The notes under the pieces were generated by a model that saw only the letters and a list, made by a program, of their open reading frames with translations, was not told where the DNA came from and did no database searches. From NCBI GenBank assembly GCA_030065875.1, contig JASJCR010000042.1:1-63978 (forward strand): a stretch of 63,978 nucleotides of DNA, read 5' to 3'. This document shows positions 8,301 to 16,566 of this stretch, one piece after another (positions within the stretch are counted from its first letter, which is position 1; each line of letters opens with the position of its first letter). A program made the translations under genes and the position numbers. The stretch is from Ardenticatenaceae bacterium (GTDB taxonomy: Bacteria; Chloroflexota; Anaerolineae; Promineifilales; Promineifilaceae).

Positions 8301-10345
8301 TGGATATGTCGTACTTTTCGGCCGTCTTAAAGAGCACGACCTTCCCGCCTTATGATCCCTGGCTGGCCGGCGGCTACATTAACTACTATTACTACGGCTT
8401 TGTTTTTGCCGGGGTGCTGACCAAAATGCTCAAAATTGTACCGGCCGTGGCCTACAATTTGATTTTACCGATGCTTTACAGCTTTACCGGACTGGGGGTC
8501 TTTAGCCTGGCGTACAATTTAACCGCGGCCACGCGGGAAAAAAGCTTCCAAACCGCTGTCCGGCAGGGAATTTCACGAGCCGCTTTGATCGCCGGTTCAG
8601 CGGCCGCAGTGATGGCCGTTGTGTTGGGCAACTTGCGCCAGGTCGGGGTGATGATCACCGCCTGGGTCAGCGCCTCAAACCTGCCGGCCGATAGCTCGTG
8701 GTTTATGCGTCTGACCAGCGGCGCATGGGGCTTGCTCACCGGCACTTCGGTGGTGCGCATGTATCCAGGTGACTGGTTTTGGACCGCCTCACGCGGCATC
8801 ATCGTGCCTCAAGGTGAGGTGGGGCCAATCACCGAATTCCCGTTTTTTACCTTTTTGTATGGCGATTTACACGCGCACATGATCGCCTTGCCGCTGGCGA
8901 TCCTTGCCCTGGGATGGGCATTGGCCCTCGTTTTAAATTCAGATGGGCCTGAGGGGTGGGGAACGTGGCTGCTAATCTGGTTTGTTGGCGCACTTTCAAT
9001 TGGGGTGCTCTACCCAACCAACTCCTGGGATTACCCGACCTACCTGGTCATCGGGCTGCTGGCTTTGATCTTTGTCAATTATCGGCGATGGGCGGCCGGG
9101 CACGATCCGTGGTTCACCACCATCGGCCGGATCGGGATCCAGGCCGCGGCACTCGGCAGCCTGAGCCTGCTGCTTTTCTGGCCGTTCTGGGCCAATTTTG
9201 GCACCGGTTACGGGTCGATTCGCCTGTGGGAAGGGAGCAAAACCGCCTTCAGCGATTATTTTTCCATCCACGGGCTCTTCTTGTTTATTTGTTTAACGTG
9301 GCTTTTTGTCGACCTAAAATCCTGGTTAGCCGATCGCACAACCGACTGGCTGGCGGAACGAGCCGGTAAAACCGCCTTAGGCGTGACCGCCAGCTTCGCC
9401 ATCCTGCCGGTTATGATCTTCGGTTTTATGAACGGGTATGATGTGGTGCCGGTCGGTTTAATCATCGTTTTATTTGCCGGGCTGCTCAGCTTGCGGCGGG
9501 ATATCGACCCCGCCCGATGCACAATAAATGCTCTGGTTGCTTCGGCCGTGGCCTTATCCCTCATCGTGGAAATTGTTGTCCTGGATGGGGATATCGGCCG
9601 GATGAACACGGTCTTCAAATTTTATATGCAGGTTTGGATCCTGCTCAGTATTGCCGCGGGGGTTGCTTTGGGCTGGCTGTGGATGCGGCTGGCCAAAAGC
9701 TGGTCCCTTTATCTTAAAACCGGCTGGCTAACCGTTCTGCTCCTTCTTGTTTCAGCCTCCCTGCTTTATCCGCTGCTGGCCACGCGGGCCAAATGGCTCA
9801 TCCGCGAAAATCGCGAGAGCGCTCCCATCACGTTAGACGGCATGCGCTATATGCAATATGTCACGTACGGCGACCAGGGAGAAATCATCGCTCTGGACGA
9901 TGATTATGAGGCGATTCGGTGGATGCAGGGCAACATTGATGGTTCTCCGATTATCGTCGAAGCGTTTAGCGGCAACCCCTATCGTTCGATCGCCACTCGG
10001 GTAGCGATGTATACCGGTTTACCAACGGTTGTAGGCTGGGATTGGCACCAGCGGCAGCAGCGGAATACCGTCCCGCCCTCGATTATCAGCAGACGCATTG
10101 AAGATGTGAATACATTGTACAGAACAACCGACCCTCAAACAGCCCTGTCGATTTTAGAAAAATACAACGTGCAGTATATTTACGCCGGTCAAATGGAAGT
10201 AGTTTACTACGGTCTGGACGGCGTTCTCAAATTTGACGACATGGTCGAACAAGGGTTATTGACTGAGGTTTATCAAAATTCTGGAGTACGAATATATCAG
10301 ACCACAGACATCAGACCTCAGACAACAGATGATGGTACATCTTGA
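5342..10345 (+). CDS. Giant DUF2298 / Chlor_Arch_YYY membrane protein with N-terminal GT39-like half
   Basis: The protein has about 1667 residues and two halves. The N-terminal half (to about 750) has many membrane helices and a HPDERF motif early on, like dolichol-phosphate-mannose-dependent GT-C glycosyltransferases. The C-terminal half has the DUF2298 signature, with DPWLAGGYINYYYYGFVFAG and FPFFTFLYGDLHAHM. Such proteins are found mainly in Chloroflexota and archaea and are thought to act in surface glycan assembly; the reaction is unknown. The frame opens at ATG 5288, but ATG 5342 gives the more usual short N-terminus before the first helix. The last 15 residues (QTTDIRPQTTDDGTS) are encoded by a heptameric repeat. 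A second YYY gene follows 51 bp downstream. Confidence 0.85.
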   Translation: MEENQNLEPPQPSKNRRLLPLLLLIIILALGGYFRFVGLNWDGYTHLHPDERFLTIVTTRLDWPSGLLNYLRTSESPLNPYNKGESFYVYGNFPMTVTFFSGQIADSLRTLCPEGADSIWCRSPLSSYDGVHLVGRLLSGLVDLVAVFFTFLLGRRLYGRSAGLIAAFLMATAVMPIQQSHFYTMDNWAAAFCTAALYAAVRASKNAVRLRWWAIFGVMLGLAAASRVNVAPIALMAGVAGMIWLIRRYQQSEAQPRHILHFMRRGEGNIDLQWVLIGGMLAAIVSIAIFRVAMPYAFSDAQIARQTFLEETGIEPSSARVFVQSIIGFNPQWLANLEEIQRLQAPEAVFPPALQWVDRPAIIFPLTNMLLYGLGPLAGLLAWIGFCVALWRIIQAKPEWSMHLLPVAWVGLYFLFIGTRWVKSIRYFLPIYPALFILAGWFLVFLIQRSGVTHDRWREINWRTPRTWAATTLLSLTLVTSLLWANAFVEIYRQPMTRVAASDWMYENIPTAATLIYEANGTTQEQQLPLTGVELGQGVPDIPISFSLPVDGVITGVRFNYVSDSDGQPADQETLRASVGGAFGTGTSVEGVTTVDLTSTRTAVEIPLTPTLIPKEINQTIFLSAGEGGNFRLDTSVLTSEHWDDALPTRVGGRDPFSQYFRGLPDGPMTTTFPDNDPTKIDNLVTWLDQADFVVITSQRSLWSLPRLPLTYPLMIRYYEGLFNGELGYELAAEFHGDIRIGPLHISDTTGQIGWGEPPDVGWPPPGDLAAEEAFSVYDHPPVWIFRKTADFDPAAVRQIFEAVDRSFVVTMNPLEATQAVNGLLLTPEQAVNQQSGGTFREVFNLDGILSNNGILATIVWWLLVIILGWAAFPVSFVIFRGFADRGYALSRILAVLFLSWFSWFGASLGWASFSGRTMWLGAGVLLLLALGLAWKNRRELAAFISQKWRLLLILEGVGVFFFALQLMLRLGNPDVWHVIWGGEKPMDMSYFSAVLKSTTFPPYDPWLAGGYINYYYYGFVFAGVLTKMLKIVPAVAYNLILPMLYSFTGLGVFSLAYNLTAATREKSFQTAVRQGISRAALIAGSAAAVMAVVLGNLRQVGVMITAWVSASNLPADSSWFMRLTSGAWGLLTGTSVVRMYPGDWFWTASRGIIVPQGEVGPITEFPFFTFLYGDLHAHMIALPLAILALGWALALVLNSDGPEGWGTWLLIWFVGALSIGVLYPTNSWDYPTYLVIGLLALIFVNYRRWAAGHDPWFTTIGRIGIQAAALGSLSLLLFWPFWANFGTGYGSIRLWEGSKTAFSDYFSIHGLFLFICLTWLFVDLKSWLADRTTDWLAERAGKTALGVTASFAILPVMIFGFMNGYDVVPVGLIIVLFAGLLSLRRDIDPARCTINALVASAVALSLIVEIVVLDGDIGRMNTVFKFYMQVWILLSIAAGVALGWLWMRLAKSWSLYLKTGWLTVLLLLVSASLLYPLLATRAKWLIRENRESAPITLDGMRYMQYVTYGDQGEIIALDDDYEAIRWMQGNIDGSPIIVEAFSGNPYRSIATRVAMYTGLPTVVGWDWHQRQQRNTVPPSIISRRIEDVNTLYRTTDPQTALSILEKYNVQYIYAGQMEVVYYGLDGVLKFDDMVEQGLLTEVYQNSGVRIYQTTDIRPQTTDDGTS

Positions 10346-10390
10346 CACGATTCTGTGGTCTGAAGTCTGTGGTCTGAGGTCTGATGTCAA
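10296..10390. repeat. Inverted heptameric repeat, CAGAC type
   Basis: The left arm has 7-bp units ATCAGAC, CACAGAC, ATCAGAC, CTCAGAC. The right arm has the complement GTCTGAA, GTCTGTG, GTCTGAG, GTCTGAT. The arms can form a long hairpin around TGATGGTACATCTTGACACG. The left arm lies inside the 3' end of the upstream gene and supplies its C-terminal tail. The spacer contains CTTGACACGA, the complement of a word also seen in the core at 47181. Confidence 0.85.
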
Positions 10391-10396
10391 GAAGAT

Positions 10397-12982
10397 ATGA
10401 TTGACTTGGTTGAAATTGGCTATGCAATTCGCTGGTGGGCGATCTTGACCGTTATTGGGGTCGCGGCGGTGCCGTTGGGCGGCTGGCTTTTTGCTCCGCT
10501 GGCTGACCGGGGATATGCCTTTTCAAAAATGTTAGGGCTGCTGCTGAGCAGCTATATTTTTTGGCTTTTGGCCACGCTGGGCGTCCTCAGCAATTCGGTC
10601 GGGGGTATTTTGACCGGCGTTGTCACCGTTGGCGTTTTGTCGTATTGGGCGTTCCAAAAAACCGGTGGAGAAATTTGGAGCTGGATCCGGAAAAATTGGC
10701 GATACGTCATATTTGTTGAACTTCTCTTCGCTGTTCTGTTTTTTACCTGGGTATGGGTGCGCGCCCAAAATCCAGCGATCACGGCCACCGAAAAACCGAT
10801 GGAGTTCGCTTTTTTGAACGCAGCCACCTTTAGCCCAACTTATCCTCCGCTCGATCCCTGGCTGTCTGAATTCGCGATCAGCTACTATTATTTTGGTTAT
10901 GTGATGATCTCGGCCGTTGGGCGCCTTGCCCAGGTTGCGCCTGCCTACGGGTTTAATCTGGGGATCGCCTGGCTGGTAGCGGGCAGCGGAGTGGGGGCGT
11001 TGGGGCTGGTATATAATTTAACCGCCGCTGCCAGCAAACGTCGGGCGTTAGCCTGGGGCGGCATGGCGTCCGTCGCTTTGCCCCTCGCCGGCAACGGACA
11101 AATGCTGCTCGAAATCCTTCACGGCAGCGGGCTGGGCGGTCAGCGGTTTTGGCAGTGGCTTGATATTCGAGATATTAACGGACCGGTTGGCGAACAGATG
11201 CGCTTTTTAACGGCCGGTGGCACACCAAACGGCAGCTGGTGGTGGTGGCGGGCCTCCCGGGTCATCCACGAATATTATTTGAGCGGCCGGCCGGAAGAAG
11301 GGCTGGAGCCGATCGCCGAGTTTCCCGGCTTTAGCTTTTTGCTGGGAGATATGCACCCGCACGTTCTGGCCTTACCGTTTGCTTTTTTGTCATTGGGGGT
11401 GGCGCTGAGCTGGTATTATCGATATTCCCAGCCCGACTATAAGGTTGAGCCGGGGCTTTGGTCGTTTCTGGGCTCTTTTTGGCAGGGGGATCAGCGGCCG
11501 CTTTTTATCTTGACCGCCGTGATCATCGGGGGCTTATCCTTCTTAAACACCTGGGACGTGCTGATTCACTTATTTATCCTGGTTGGGAGCTTCACCCTGG
11601 CCGTTTGGGCCCGCCAGGGATGGTCAACCGAGCGGCTAATCGAAGCGCTGTTGTTTGGCGCTTTAATGGTTGCCGTGGTTTATCTGCTTTATCTGCCGTT
11701 TTATCTCGGCTTCAGCTCTCAAGCAGGGGCGCCATTTATTTTGCCCATGATGATGCGGCCGACCCGTCTGGCCCATTTTTGGGTGATTTTTGGGCGTTCG
11801 CTGCTGGTGCTCATCCCATTTTTAATCATTGCCGCGCGTTATTTTGCCAGGGAGCGGCATTTTTGGTCCTCGGGGATTCGCTTTGCCATCGCCTTGCCCC
11901 TGGGGCTGATGCTTTTGGCTTTTCTTTTTATTGGTGGATTGGCCGCCTCGGACAGCGGATTTGGATTTATCATGGGACCCACCAGTGACCTGGGGCTGGT
12001 GCTGCCGCAGAGGGCTCAAGGAATTGATTTTAGCTGGTCTTGGGCCGTGATGGGGGGCTTCATTCCGGTTTATTTGATCAATCGGGGTCGTTATATCGCC
12101 CTGACCCTCCTTCTTTCAGCCATTTTGGCCGGGGTCATCGCCATTTGGAACGGATATTTTGCCGGCCGTCAGACGCAAAATTTACTGGAGAATGAAGAGG
12201 GAAATGCGGATAGGCAGACGGCAGATGTCCCTCTTCCTTTTGTACTTCTGCTCGTTTTCACGGCCGTGCTTTTATCTATGGGACCCGAGTTTGTCTATTT
12301 AAAAGACAACTTTGGGCAGCGTCTCAACACAATTTTTAAATTTTACTATCAAGCGTGGATCTTGTACGGAGCGGCCGCTCTTTTTGCCCTCGATTTTATC
12401 TGGCGTAAGCTGCGTCCGGCCGGGGTTGTTTTGACCTCCCTCTATGCGATTTTACTGGCTGTGGCCCTGCTTTATCCGCTGCAGGGGGTTCGCTCTCGCG
12501 CCGTAGAGTATCGCGGCCCCAGCGACATTGAAAACAGGCGAGCCGCCACGATCGATGGCCTCGATTTCTTAAGCCGAGGGCAGTCAGCCGAGCTCGAAGC
12601 GATCACCTGGCTATTGGAAAATGCGTCTCCCGACGCGGTTATTGTTGAAGCAACCGGCAACCCCTACTCGTACTTTGCCCGCTTTTCAGCCAATACCGGC
12701 CGGCCGACAATTCTCGGATGGGCAAATCATCAGTTTCAGTGGCGCGGAACCAGCACCGACGAACCGGCCGTGCGCGGCTCACTGGTTAATGAAATCTACG
12801 ATTCAACCGACTGGGAGCGAACCGCTTCCCTGCTTAACCAATTTGACGTCAGCTATATTATTGTCGGATCGCTGGAGACAACGACCTACAGCAGCACCGG
12901 GCTGGAAAAGTTCCCTCAAAATTTGTCGCCGGTCTTCGCCAACGAGGTCGTAGAAATCTATCCCTGGCAATCTACCCCTTGA
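10397..12982 (+). CDS. Second DUF2298 / YYY membrane protein
   Basis: The protein has 861 residues, predicted with more than fifteen membrane helices. It is a paralogue of the C-terminal half of the preceding protein. It has DPWLSEFAISYYYFGYVMIS, FPGFSFLLGDMHPHV and TIFKFYYQAWIL, matching YYYYG, LYGDLHAHM and FKFYMQVWIL in the neighbour. The soluble C-terminal part (about 735-861) resembles the neighbour's and reads VEATGNPYSYFARFSANTGRPT. The function is probably a GT-C type glycosyl transfer reaction at the membrane, as inferred for the family. The start follows the repeat immediately, with AAGAAG before ATG. It is cotranscribed with the upstream gene unless the inverted repeat terminates. 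Confidence 0.85.
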   Translation: MIDLVEIGYAIRWWAILTVIGVAAVPLGGWLFAPLADRGYAFSKMLGLLLSSYIFWLLATLGVLSNSVGGILTGVVTVGVLSYWAFQKTGGEIWSWIRKNWRYVIFVELLFAVLFFTWVWVRAQNPAITATEKPMEFAFLNAATFSPTYPPLDPWLSEFAISYYYFGYVMISAVGRLAQVAPAYGFNLGIAWLVAGSGVGALGLVYNLTAAASKRRALAWGGMASVALPLAGNGQMLLEILHGSGLGGQRFWQWLDIRDINGPVGEQMRFLTAGGTPNGSWWWWRASRVIHEYYLSGRPEEGLEPIAEFPGFSFLLGDMHPHVLALPFAFLSLGVALSWYYRYSQPDYKVEPGLWSFLGSFWQGDQRPLFILTAVIIGGLSFLNTWDVLIHLFILVGSFTLAVWARQGWSTERLIEALLFGALMVAVVYLLYLPFYLGFSSQAGAPFILPMMMRPTRLAHFWVIFGRSLLVLIPFLIIAARYFARERHFWSSGIRFAIALPLGLMLLAFLFIGGLAASDSGFGFIMGPTSDLGLVLPQRAQGIDFSWSWAVMGGFIPVYLINRGRYIALTLLLSAILAGVIAIWNGYFAGRQTQNLLENEEGNADRQTADVPLPFVLLLVFTAVLLSMGPEFVYLKDNFGQRLNTIFKFYYQAWILYGAAALFALDFIWRKLRPAGVVLTSLYAILLAVALLYPLQGVRSRAVEYRGPSDIENRRAATIDGLDFLSRGQSAELEAITWLLENASPDAVIVEATGNPYSYFARFSANTGRPTILGWANHQFQWRGTSTDEPAVRGSLVNEIYDSTDWERTASLLNQFDVSYIIVGSLETTTYSSTGLEKFPQNLSPVFANEVVEIYPWQSTP

Positions 12983-13112
12983 ATAGCCGAATTTTCCGCC
13001 CAATTTGAATGAGATTCAAACACTTTGTTGATATATTTGTAAATTCAGCAAATTTTCTATATTTAGGCCGGGCTCCTCTGTGTTATCATGCTCGTTCCCC
13101 ATACTCTCCTGA
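12983..13112. other. Intergenic tail after the YYY genes
   Basis: No gene was seen. There is a small perfect inverted repeat, TTTGAAT-GAG-ATTCAAA (13004-13020), without a T-run. The rest is AT-rich and leads into the promoter of the S1 gene. Confidence 0.4.
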
Positions 13113-13141
13113 TTGACAACCTCATGTGTGAGGGTTATAAT
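13113..13141 (+). promoter_or_regulatory. Consensus sigma-70 promoter of the S1-protein transcript
   Basis: TTGACA (13113-13118) and TATAAT (13136-13141) are both perfect consensus hexamers separated by exactly 17 bp. The start of transcription would be near 13148, giving a leader of about 275 nt before the S1 gene. It is the clearest promoter in the window, as expected for an abundant translation protein. Confidence 0.8.
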
Positions 13142-13147
13142 CACCGG

Positions 13148-13370
13148 CTGATCGGCGGTTTGTTTTAAATAGTAGAAGGCGCATTTCAAGGTGAATAATG
13201 ATTCGCAGCCTTGCATACAAACTTTGGGGAAGGTTTAGCAACAAGATAAGCAGCAGTGATATACAGTTGTTTAGTGATGATCTGCCCAAAAATGGGGCCA
13301 CAATCACAAAACGTTAACCCATTCGCTCGGTCTGAAACATTTGATTTAGCAGATCGGGCTTTTTTTTTCA
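13148..13370 (+). ncRNA. Structured leader or candidate small RNA upstream of the S1 gene
   Basis: The segment between the promoter and a terminator-like hairpin is non-coding, about 220 nt long. It contains several local pairings, such as GTGAAT-AATG-ATTCGC near 13190 and GCCC-AAAAAT-GGGC near 13286. It ends in an intrinsic-terminator-like stem. It may be an attenuated leader controlling the S1 gene or an independent small RNA. No Rfam family is recognised, and 6S, SRP and tmRNA hallmarks were not found. Confidence 0.4.
13326..13370 (+). terminator. Terminator/attenuator hairpin before the S1 gene
   Basis: GCTCGGTCTG can pair along all 10 positions (two as G-U) with CAGATCGGGC across a roughly 15-nt loop, followed at once by nine T. 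This is the form of a Rho-independent terminator. It lies about 55 bp before the S1 start codon and downstream of the promoter, so read-through must be needed to express the gene. Confidence 0.6.
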
Positions 13371-13423
13371 CCCCCACATTCTGCACAAATCGCTCAAATT
13401 TTTGGTAGGAAAAATATAAACGG

Positions 13424-15298
13424 ATGACACAAGACGACGTCGACTTCTCAGCAGAATTAGAACAATACTTAGAACAGCACGATTATGATATGCCACAGAG
13501 TGGCGATATCAGAAAGGGCGTTATCGTAGCAGTATCCAACGAAGGGGTAATCATCGATCTCGGTTTAAAACGCGACGGGATCGTCCCTCCGTCTGATTTG
13601 GCAAAACTTTCAGAAGAAGAGCGCGCACGCTTCGAGCCGGATCAAGAAATCTCCGTGTACATTATGGAGACCAATCAAGATACGTTGAATGTATCAATCC
13701 ACCGTGCGCTACTTAACGAAGATTGGATTGATGCAGAAGAGTTGATGAACCAGGGAGAGATCGTTGAGGCGGAGGTTGTCGGATACAACCGCGGCGGGGC
13801 GCTCGTTGATTATCGGCGACTGCGCGGATTTGTTCCCCTTTCACAACTTAGCGGTTTCCGGCCGGGGATGAAGGATCGCGATAAGCAGCGAATGCTGTCA
13901 AAATTACGCAATGAAACGCTGCCGCTTAAAATTATCGAGGTAGATCGCCGCCGGCGACGCCTCGTCATGTCGAACCGCGAAGCGCAGCGGGAATGGGATG
14001 AATCACGTCGCGGGGAATTGCTGGCCGAGCTTAAAGCAGGTGAGGTCGTTACCGGCCGGGTTAGCAGCCTCCGTGACTTTGGAGCCTTTGTTGAATTAGG
14101 AGGCGGATTGGAAGGTCTCGTCCACGTTTCGGAGCTTTCCTGGCATCGCATCGATCATCCCAACGAAGTGATCAGCAGCGGCGATGAAATTGAGGTTTAC
14201 ATTCTAAAGGTGGATGTAGACAGTCAGCGAGTCAGCCTGAGCCGCAAGCGTCTTTTACCGGATCCTTGGTCGTTTGTTGAAGAAAAATACGCGATTAACT
14301 CTTTGGTTGAAGGGAAGATCACCCGCATCGTAAATTACGGGGCGTTTGTTGAGCTCGAACCCGGAATCGAAGGGCTCCTTCACGCCTCCAAGATGATTCG
14401 CGGGTCTGACAACGCCGATCCGGAACGCGTTGTTCAGGTTGGTGAAATTCACCTGCTGCGCGTCATCAACGTCGACAGCGACCGTCAGCGCATCGGCTTG
14501 AGTTTGCGGGCGGTGACTCCTAAGGAACAAATCGAGTGGATGATGAGTCAATCGGAGAGCGAGGCTGAAGAAGCTGAAGAGTCACCGGTTGAGGAAGCAC
14601 CTGTAGTGGCTGAGGAAAGCTCGGCCGTCGTCGAAGAATCTGAAGCCGCTCCGGCCGAAGAGACCACCGAGACCGTCGAAGAATCCGCCGAGGTTACTCC
14701 CGAAGTGGTTGAAGAAAGCTCAGCTACCGTCGAAGAATCTGAAGCCGCTCCGGCTGAAGAGGCTGCCGAGACCGTCGAAGAATCCGCCGAGACCGCGCCC
14801 GAAGTAGTTGAAGAAAGCTCGGCCGTCGTTGAAGAATCTGAAGCCACTCCAGCCGAAGAAGTCGCCGAGACCGTTGAAGATGCAACCGAGGCCGCGCCTG
14901 AAGTAGTTGAAGAAAGTTCGGCCCTCGTTGAAGAATCTGAAGCCACTCCGGCCGAAGAGACCGCCGAGACCGTCGAAGAATCCGCCGAGGCCGCGCCTGA
15001 AGTAGTTGAAGAAAGCTCGGCCGTCGTTGAAGAAGCTGAAGCTGTTCCGGCCGAAGAGACCGCCGAGACCGTTGAAGATGCAACCGAGGCCGCGCCTGAA
15101 GTAGTTGAAGAAAGCTCGGCCGTCATTGAAGAATCTGAAGCTGCTCCGGCCGAAGAGACCGCCGAGACCGTCGAAGATGCAGCCGCTGCTGATGAAACGA
15201 CTGAGGTGGCTGAAGAAACGGTTGAAGCAGCTGAGGAAGGCGGTCAGGAAGAGGCTCAGGTCGAAGAGGATGCCGCCGATAGCGACAAAGAAGATTAA
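13424..15298 (+). CDS. S1 RNA-binding domain protein (ribosomal protein S1-like) with 33-residue acidic repeats
   Basis: The protein has 624 residues. Four S1/OB domains lie at about 24-93, 105-180, 205-285 and 295-370. The third has the classic VTGRVSSLRDFGAFVELGGG and GLVHVSELS. It probably binds mRNA at the 30S subunit during translation initiation, as S1 does. The C-terminal 230 residues are unlike typical S1. They hold about six tandem copies of a 33-residue unit, VVEESSA(V/T)VEESEAAPAEE...ETVEE(S/D)A..APE, encoded by 99-bp direct repeats (about 14602-15200). A further acidic stretch follows. The tail is strongly negative and probably disordered. The gene lies behind a consensus promoter and attenuator-like leader and is followed 61 bp later by infA. 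Confidence 0.9.
   Translation: MTQDDVDFSAELEQYLEQHDYDMPQSGDIRKGVIVAVSNEGVIIDLGLKRDGIVPPSDLAKLSEEERARFEPDQEISVYIMETNQDTLNVSIHRALLNEDWIDAEELMNQGEIVEAEVVGYNRGGALVDYRRLRGFVPLSQLSGFRPGMKDRDKQRMLSKLRNETLPLKIIEVDRRRRRLVMSNREAQREWDESRRGELLAELKAGEVVTGRVSSLRDFGAFVELGGGLEGLVHVSELSWHRIDHPNEVISSGDEIEVYILKVDVDSQRVSLSRKRLLPDPWSFVEEKYAINSLVEGKITRIVNYGAFVELEPGIEGLLHASKMIRGSDNADPERVVQVGEIHLLRVINVDSDRQRIGLSLRAVTPKEQIEWMMSQSESEAEEAEESPVEEAPVVAEESSAVVEESEAAPAEETTETVEESAEVTPEVVEESSATVEESEAAPAEEAAETVEESAETAPEVVEESSAVVEESEATPAEEVAETVEDATEAAPEVVEESSALVEESEATPAEETAETVEESAEAAPEVVEESSAVVEEAEAVPAEETAETVEDATEAAPEVVEESSAVIEESEAAPAEETAETVEDAAAADETTEVAEETVEAAEEGGQEEAQVEEDAADSDKED
14602..15200 (+). repeat. Six 99-bp in-frame tandem repeats in the S1 gene
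   Basis: The repeats code for a 33-residue unit, starting VVEESSA and ending APE. Copies differ by a few substitutions (for example EESAE versus EDATE), and these variants alternate, suggesting duplication of a two-unit block. Copy number is likely to vary between strains by slippage or recombination. Confidence 0.85.
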
Positions 15299-15359
15299 AC
15301 GAATAACTTGACGAGGGTTCATAGAAGAAAGAGGACACTTTAAACCAATTCAAATATTT

Positions 15360-15626
15360 ATGGCGAAACAAAAGAAAGAACAGGCAAGTGGAAAAGAAGA
15401 AAAAATTGAGGTTGAAGGCACCGTTGTTGAAGCCCTTCCCAATACGCAATTTCTGGTCCGACTAGACAACGATCATGAAGTATTGGCCTATTTATCCGGC
15501 CGGATGCGTCGCTACTATATTCGCATCCTGTTAGGAGATCGCGTGCGGGTCGAAATGTCACCCTACGATTTAACCCGCGGCCGGATTACCTATCGCTATC
15601 GCAAACCGGGCAAATCCGGCAGATAA
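15360..15626 (+). CDS. infA: Translation initiation factor IF-1
   Basis: The protein has 88 residues, slightly longer than the usual 72 because of a Lys/Glu-rich N-terminus ([15 protein letters not shown]). The OB-fold core matches the family: [60 protein letters not shown]. It binds the 30S A site with IF-2 and IF-3 during initiation. It follows the S1-domain gene by 61 bp on the same strand, so two translation-initiation genes are paired here. It is not in the ribosomal protein operon where infA often sits. A strong terminator follows it. Confidence 0.96.
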   Translation: MAKQKKEQASGKEEKIEVEGTVVEALPNTQFLVRLDNDHEVLAYLSGRMRRYYIRILLGDRVRVEMSPYDLTRGRITYRYRKPGKSGR

Positions 15627-15641
15627 CCTTCAAATCGAAAA

Positions 15642-15665
15642 GGCACCGTTTGCGGTGCCTTTTTT
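15642..15665 (+). terminator. Rho-independent terminator after infA
   Basis: GGCACCG-TTTG-CGGTGCC is a perfect 7-bp stem preceded by A-rich sequence and followed by six T. It ends the S1-infA transcript. The A-run on the left makes it usable for the converging prmA transcript as well. Confidence 0.9.
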
Positions 15666-16548
15666 ATTGGGCAATGATCACAATCCAGTCGTTTTTTTGG
15701 CGTATTTCCCTAACTACTCCCCCATGGGACTCCAAAACCGCCAGAAACTCCTCGCGCTGTTGGGTTACAATGCCGCTAAATACAAACAAGCCGTTTTGAC
15801 CTCTCAGGGCCAACAAATTTTCTTCGCGAATCATCGGTACAATTACAGCCGCCAAAATATTGACCAGCAGGAGATCGTATTGCTGACCACGCGCTTCCGA
15901 AACCGATCCGGTGGCAAAGTGAATCGAGTCTTTAACCTGATTCATGGCCGCATTATCGGCCGCTGAACGCACCGCTACCGGGTCGTTGTCAATCGCCACA
16001 ACTGTCCCTGCCCCCAATTTTGCCGCTCCAATGGCCAACACCCCCGACCCGGTCCCCAAATCGAGCACTTTCATACCCGGTTCAAGCAAATCCTCCAACG
16101 CTTCCAGGCAAAGCTGAGTGGTTTCATGCTGACCGGTACCAAAAGCCAACCCCGGGTCCAGCCGGATGACGTGTTTTTCATCCAGAGCTGCCGGTACCGG
16201 CTCCCACTCCGGATAAATCCAAAAGTTAATGCCGATCGGGAATGGTTCGTAATAAGCTTTCCACGCTTCAGACCAATCCTTTTCTTCCATTTGGGTAAAC
16301 GCCGGCGGTTTTAACCCCTGAGACAAGGCGATTTGGCGGAGTTTAGTTCGTATATCCGGGGTATCGGCCAGCTCGCTCAAATAGATCTTTAAGTAAACCT
16401 GAGGCAGCAAAGCGTCTGGATTGAGGTCATCCGGATCACCCAGCTGTTCAGTCACGACAGAGGCATTTTGACCAAACGGCCGAATCAGCTCCGAAATTTC
16501 CTCAGCGGTATCCTCATCTGTTTGAAAGATGACTTCAGTCCAAATCAC
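15664..16548 (-). CDS. prmA: Ribosomal protein L11 methyltransferase
   Basis: The protein has 294 residues, the usual PrmA length. It trimethylates ribosomal protein L11 using S-adenosylmethionine. An N-terminal L11-recognition part (WTEVIFQTDEDTAEEISELI) is followed by the Rossmann methyltransferase domain: FGTGQHETTQLCLEAL, VLDLGTGSGVLAIGAAKLGA and VVAIDNDPVAV. The DLLLVNILA active-site motif is intact. It is the last gene of the scpB-sulfatase-rluB-cmk-DUF512-prmA series, 18 bp after the DUF512 gene, and ends on the shared bidirectional terminator. Confidence 0.95.
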   Translation of the reverse strand: MIWTEVIFQTDEDTAEEISELIRPFGQNASVVTEQLGDPDDLNPDALLPQVYLKIYLSELADTPDIRTKLRQIALSQGLKPPAFTQMEEKDWSEAWKAYYEPFPIGINFWIYPEWEPVPAALDEKHVIRLDPGLAFGTGQHETTQLCLEALEDLLEPGMKVLDLGTGSGVLAIGAAKLGAGTVVAIDNDPVAVRSAADNAAMNQVKDSIHFATGSVSEARGQQYDLLLVNILAAVIVPMIREENLLALRGQNGLFVFSGIVTQQREEFLAVLESHGGVVREIRQKNDWIVIIAQ

Positions 16549-16566
16549 GGGATTCCTTTTTAGATC

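Noticed and set aside
14548..15322. Long antisense frames of 192 and 200 codons opposite the S1 repeats
   Set aside because: They are by-products of the 99-bp repeat, low in complexity, with no ribosome-binding site or family.
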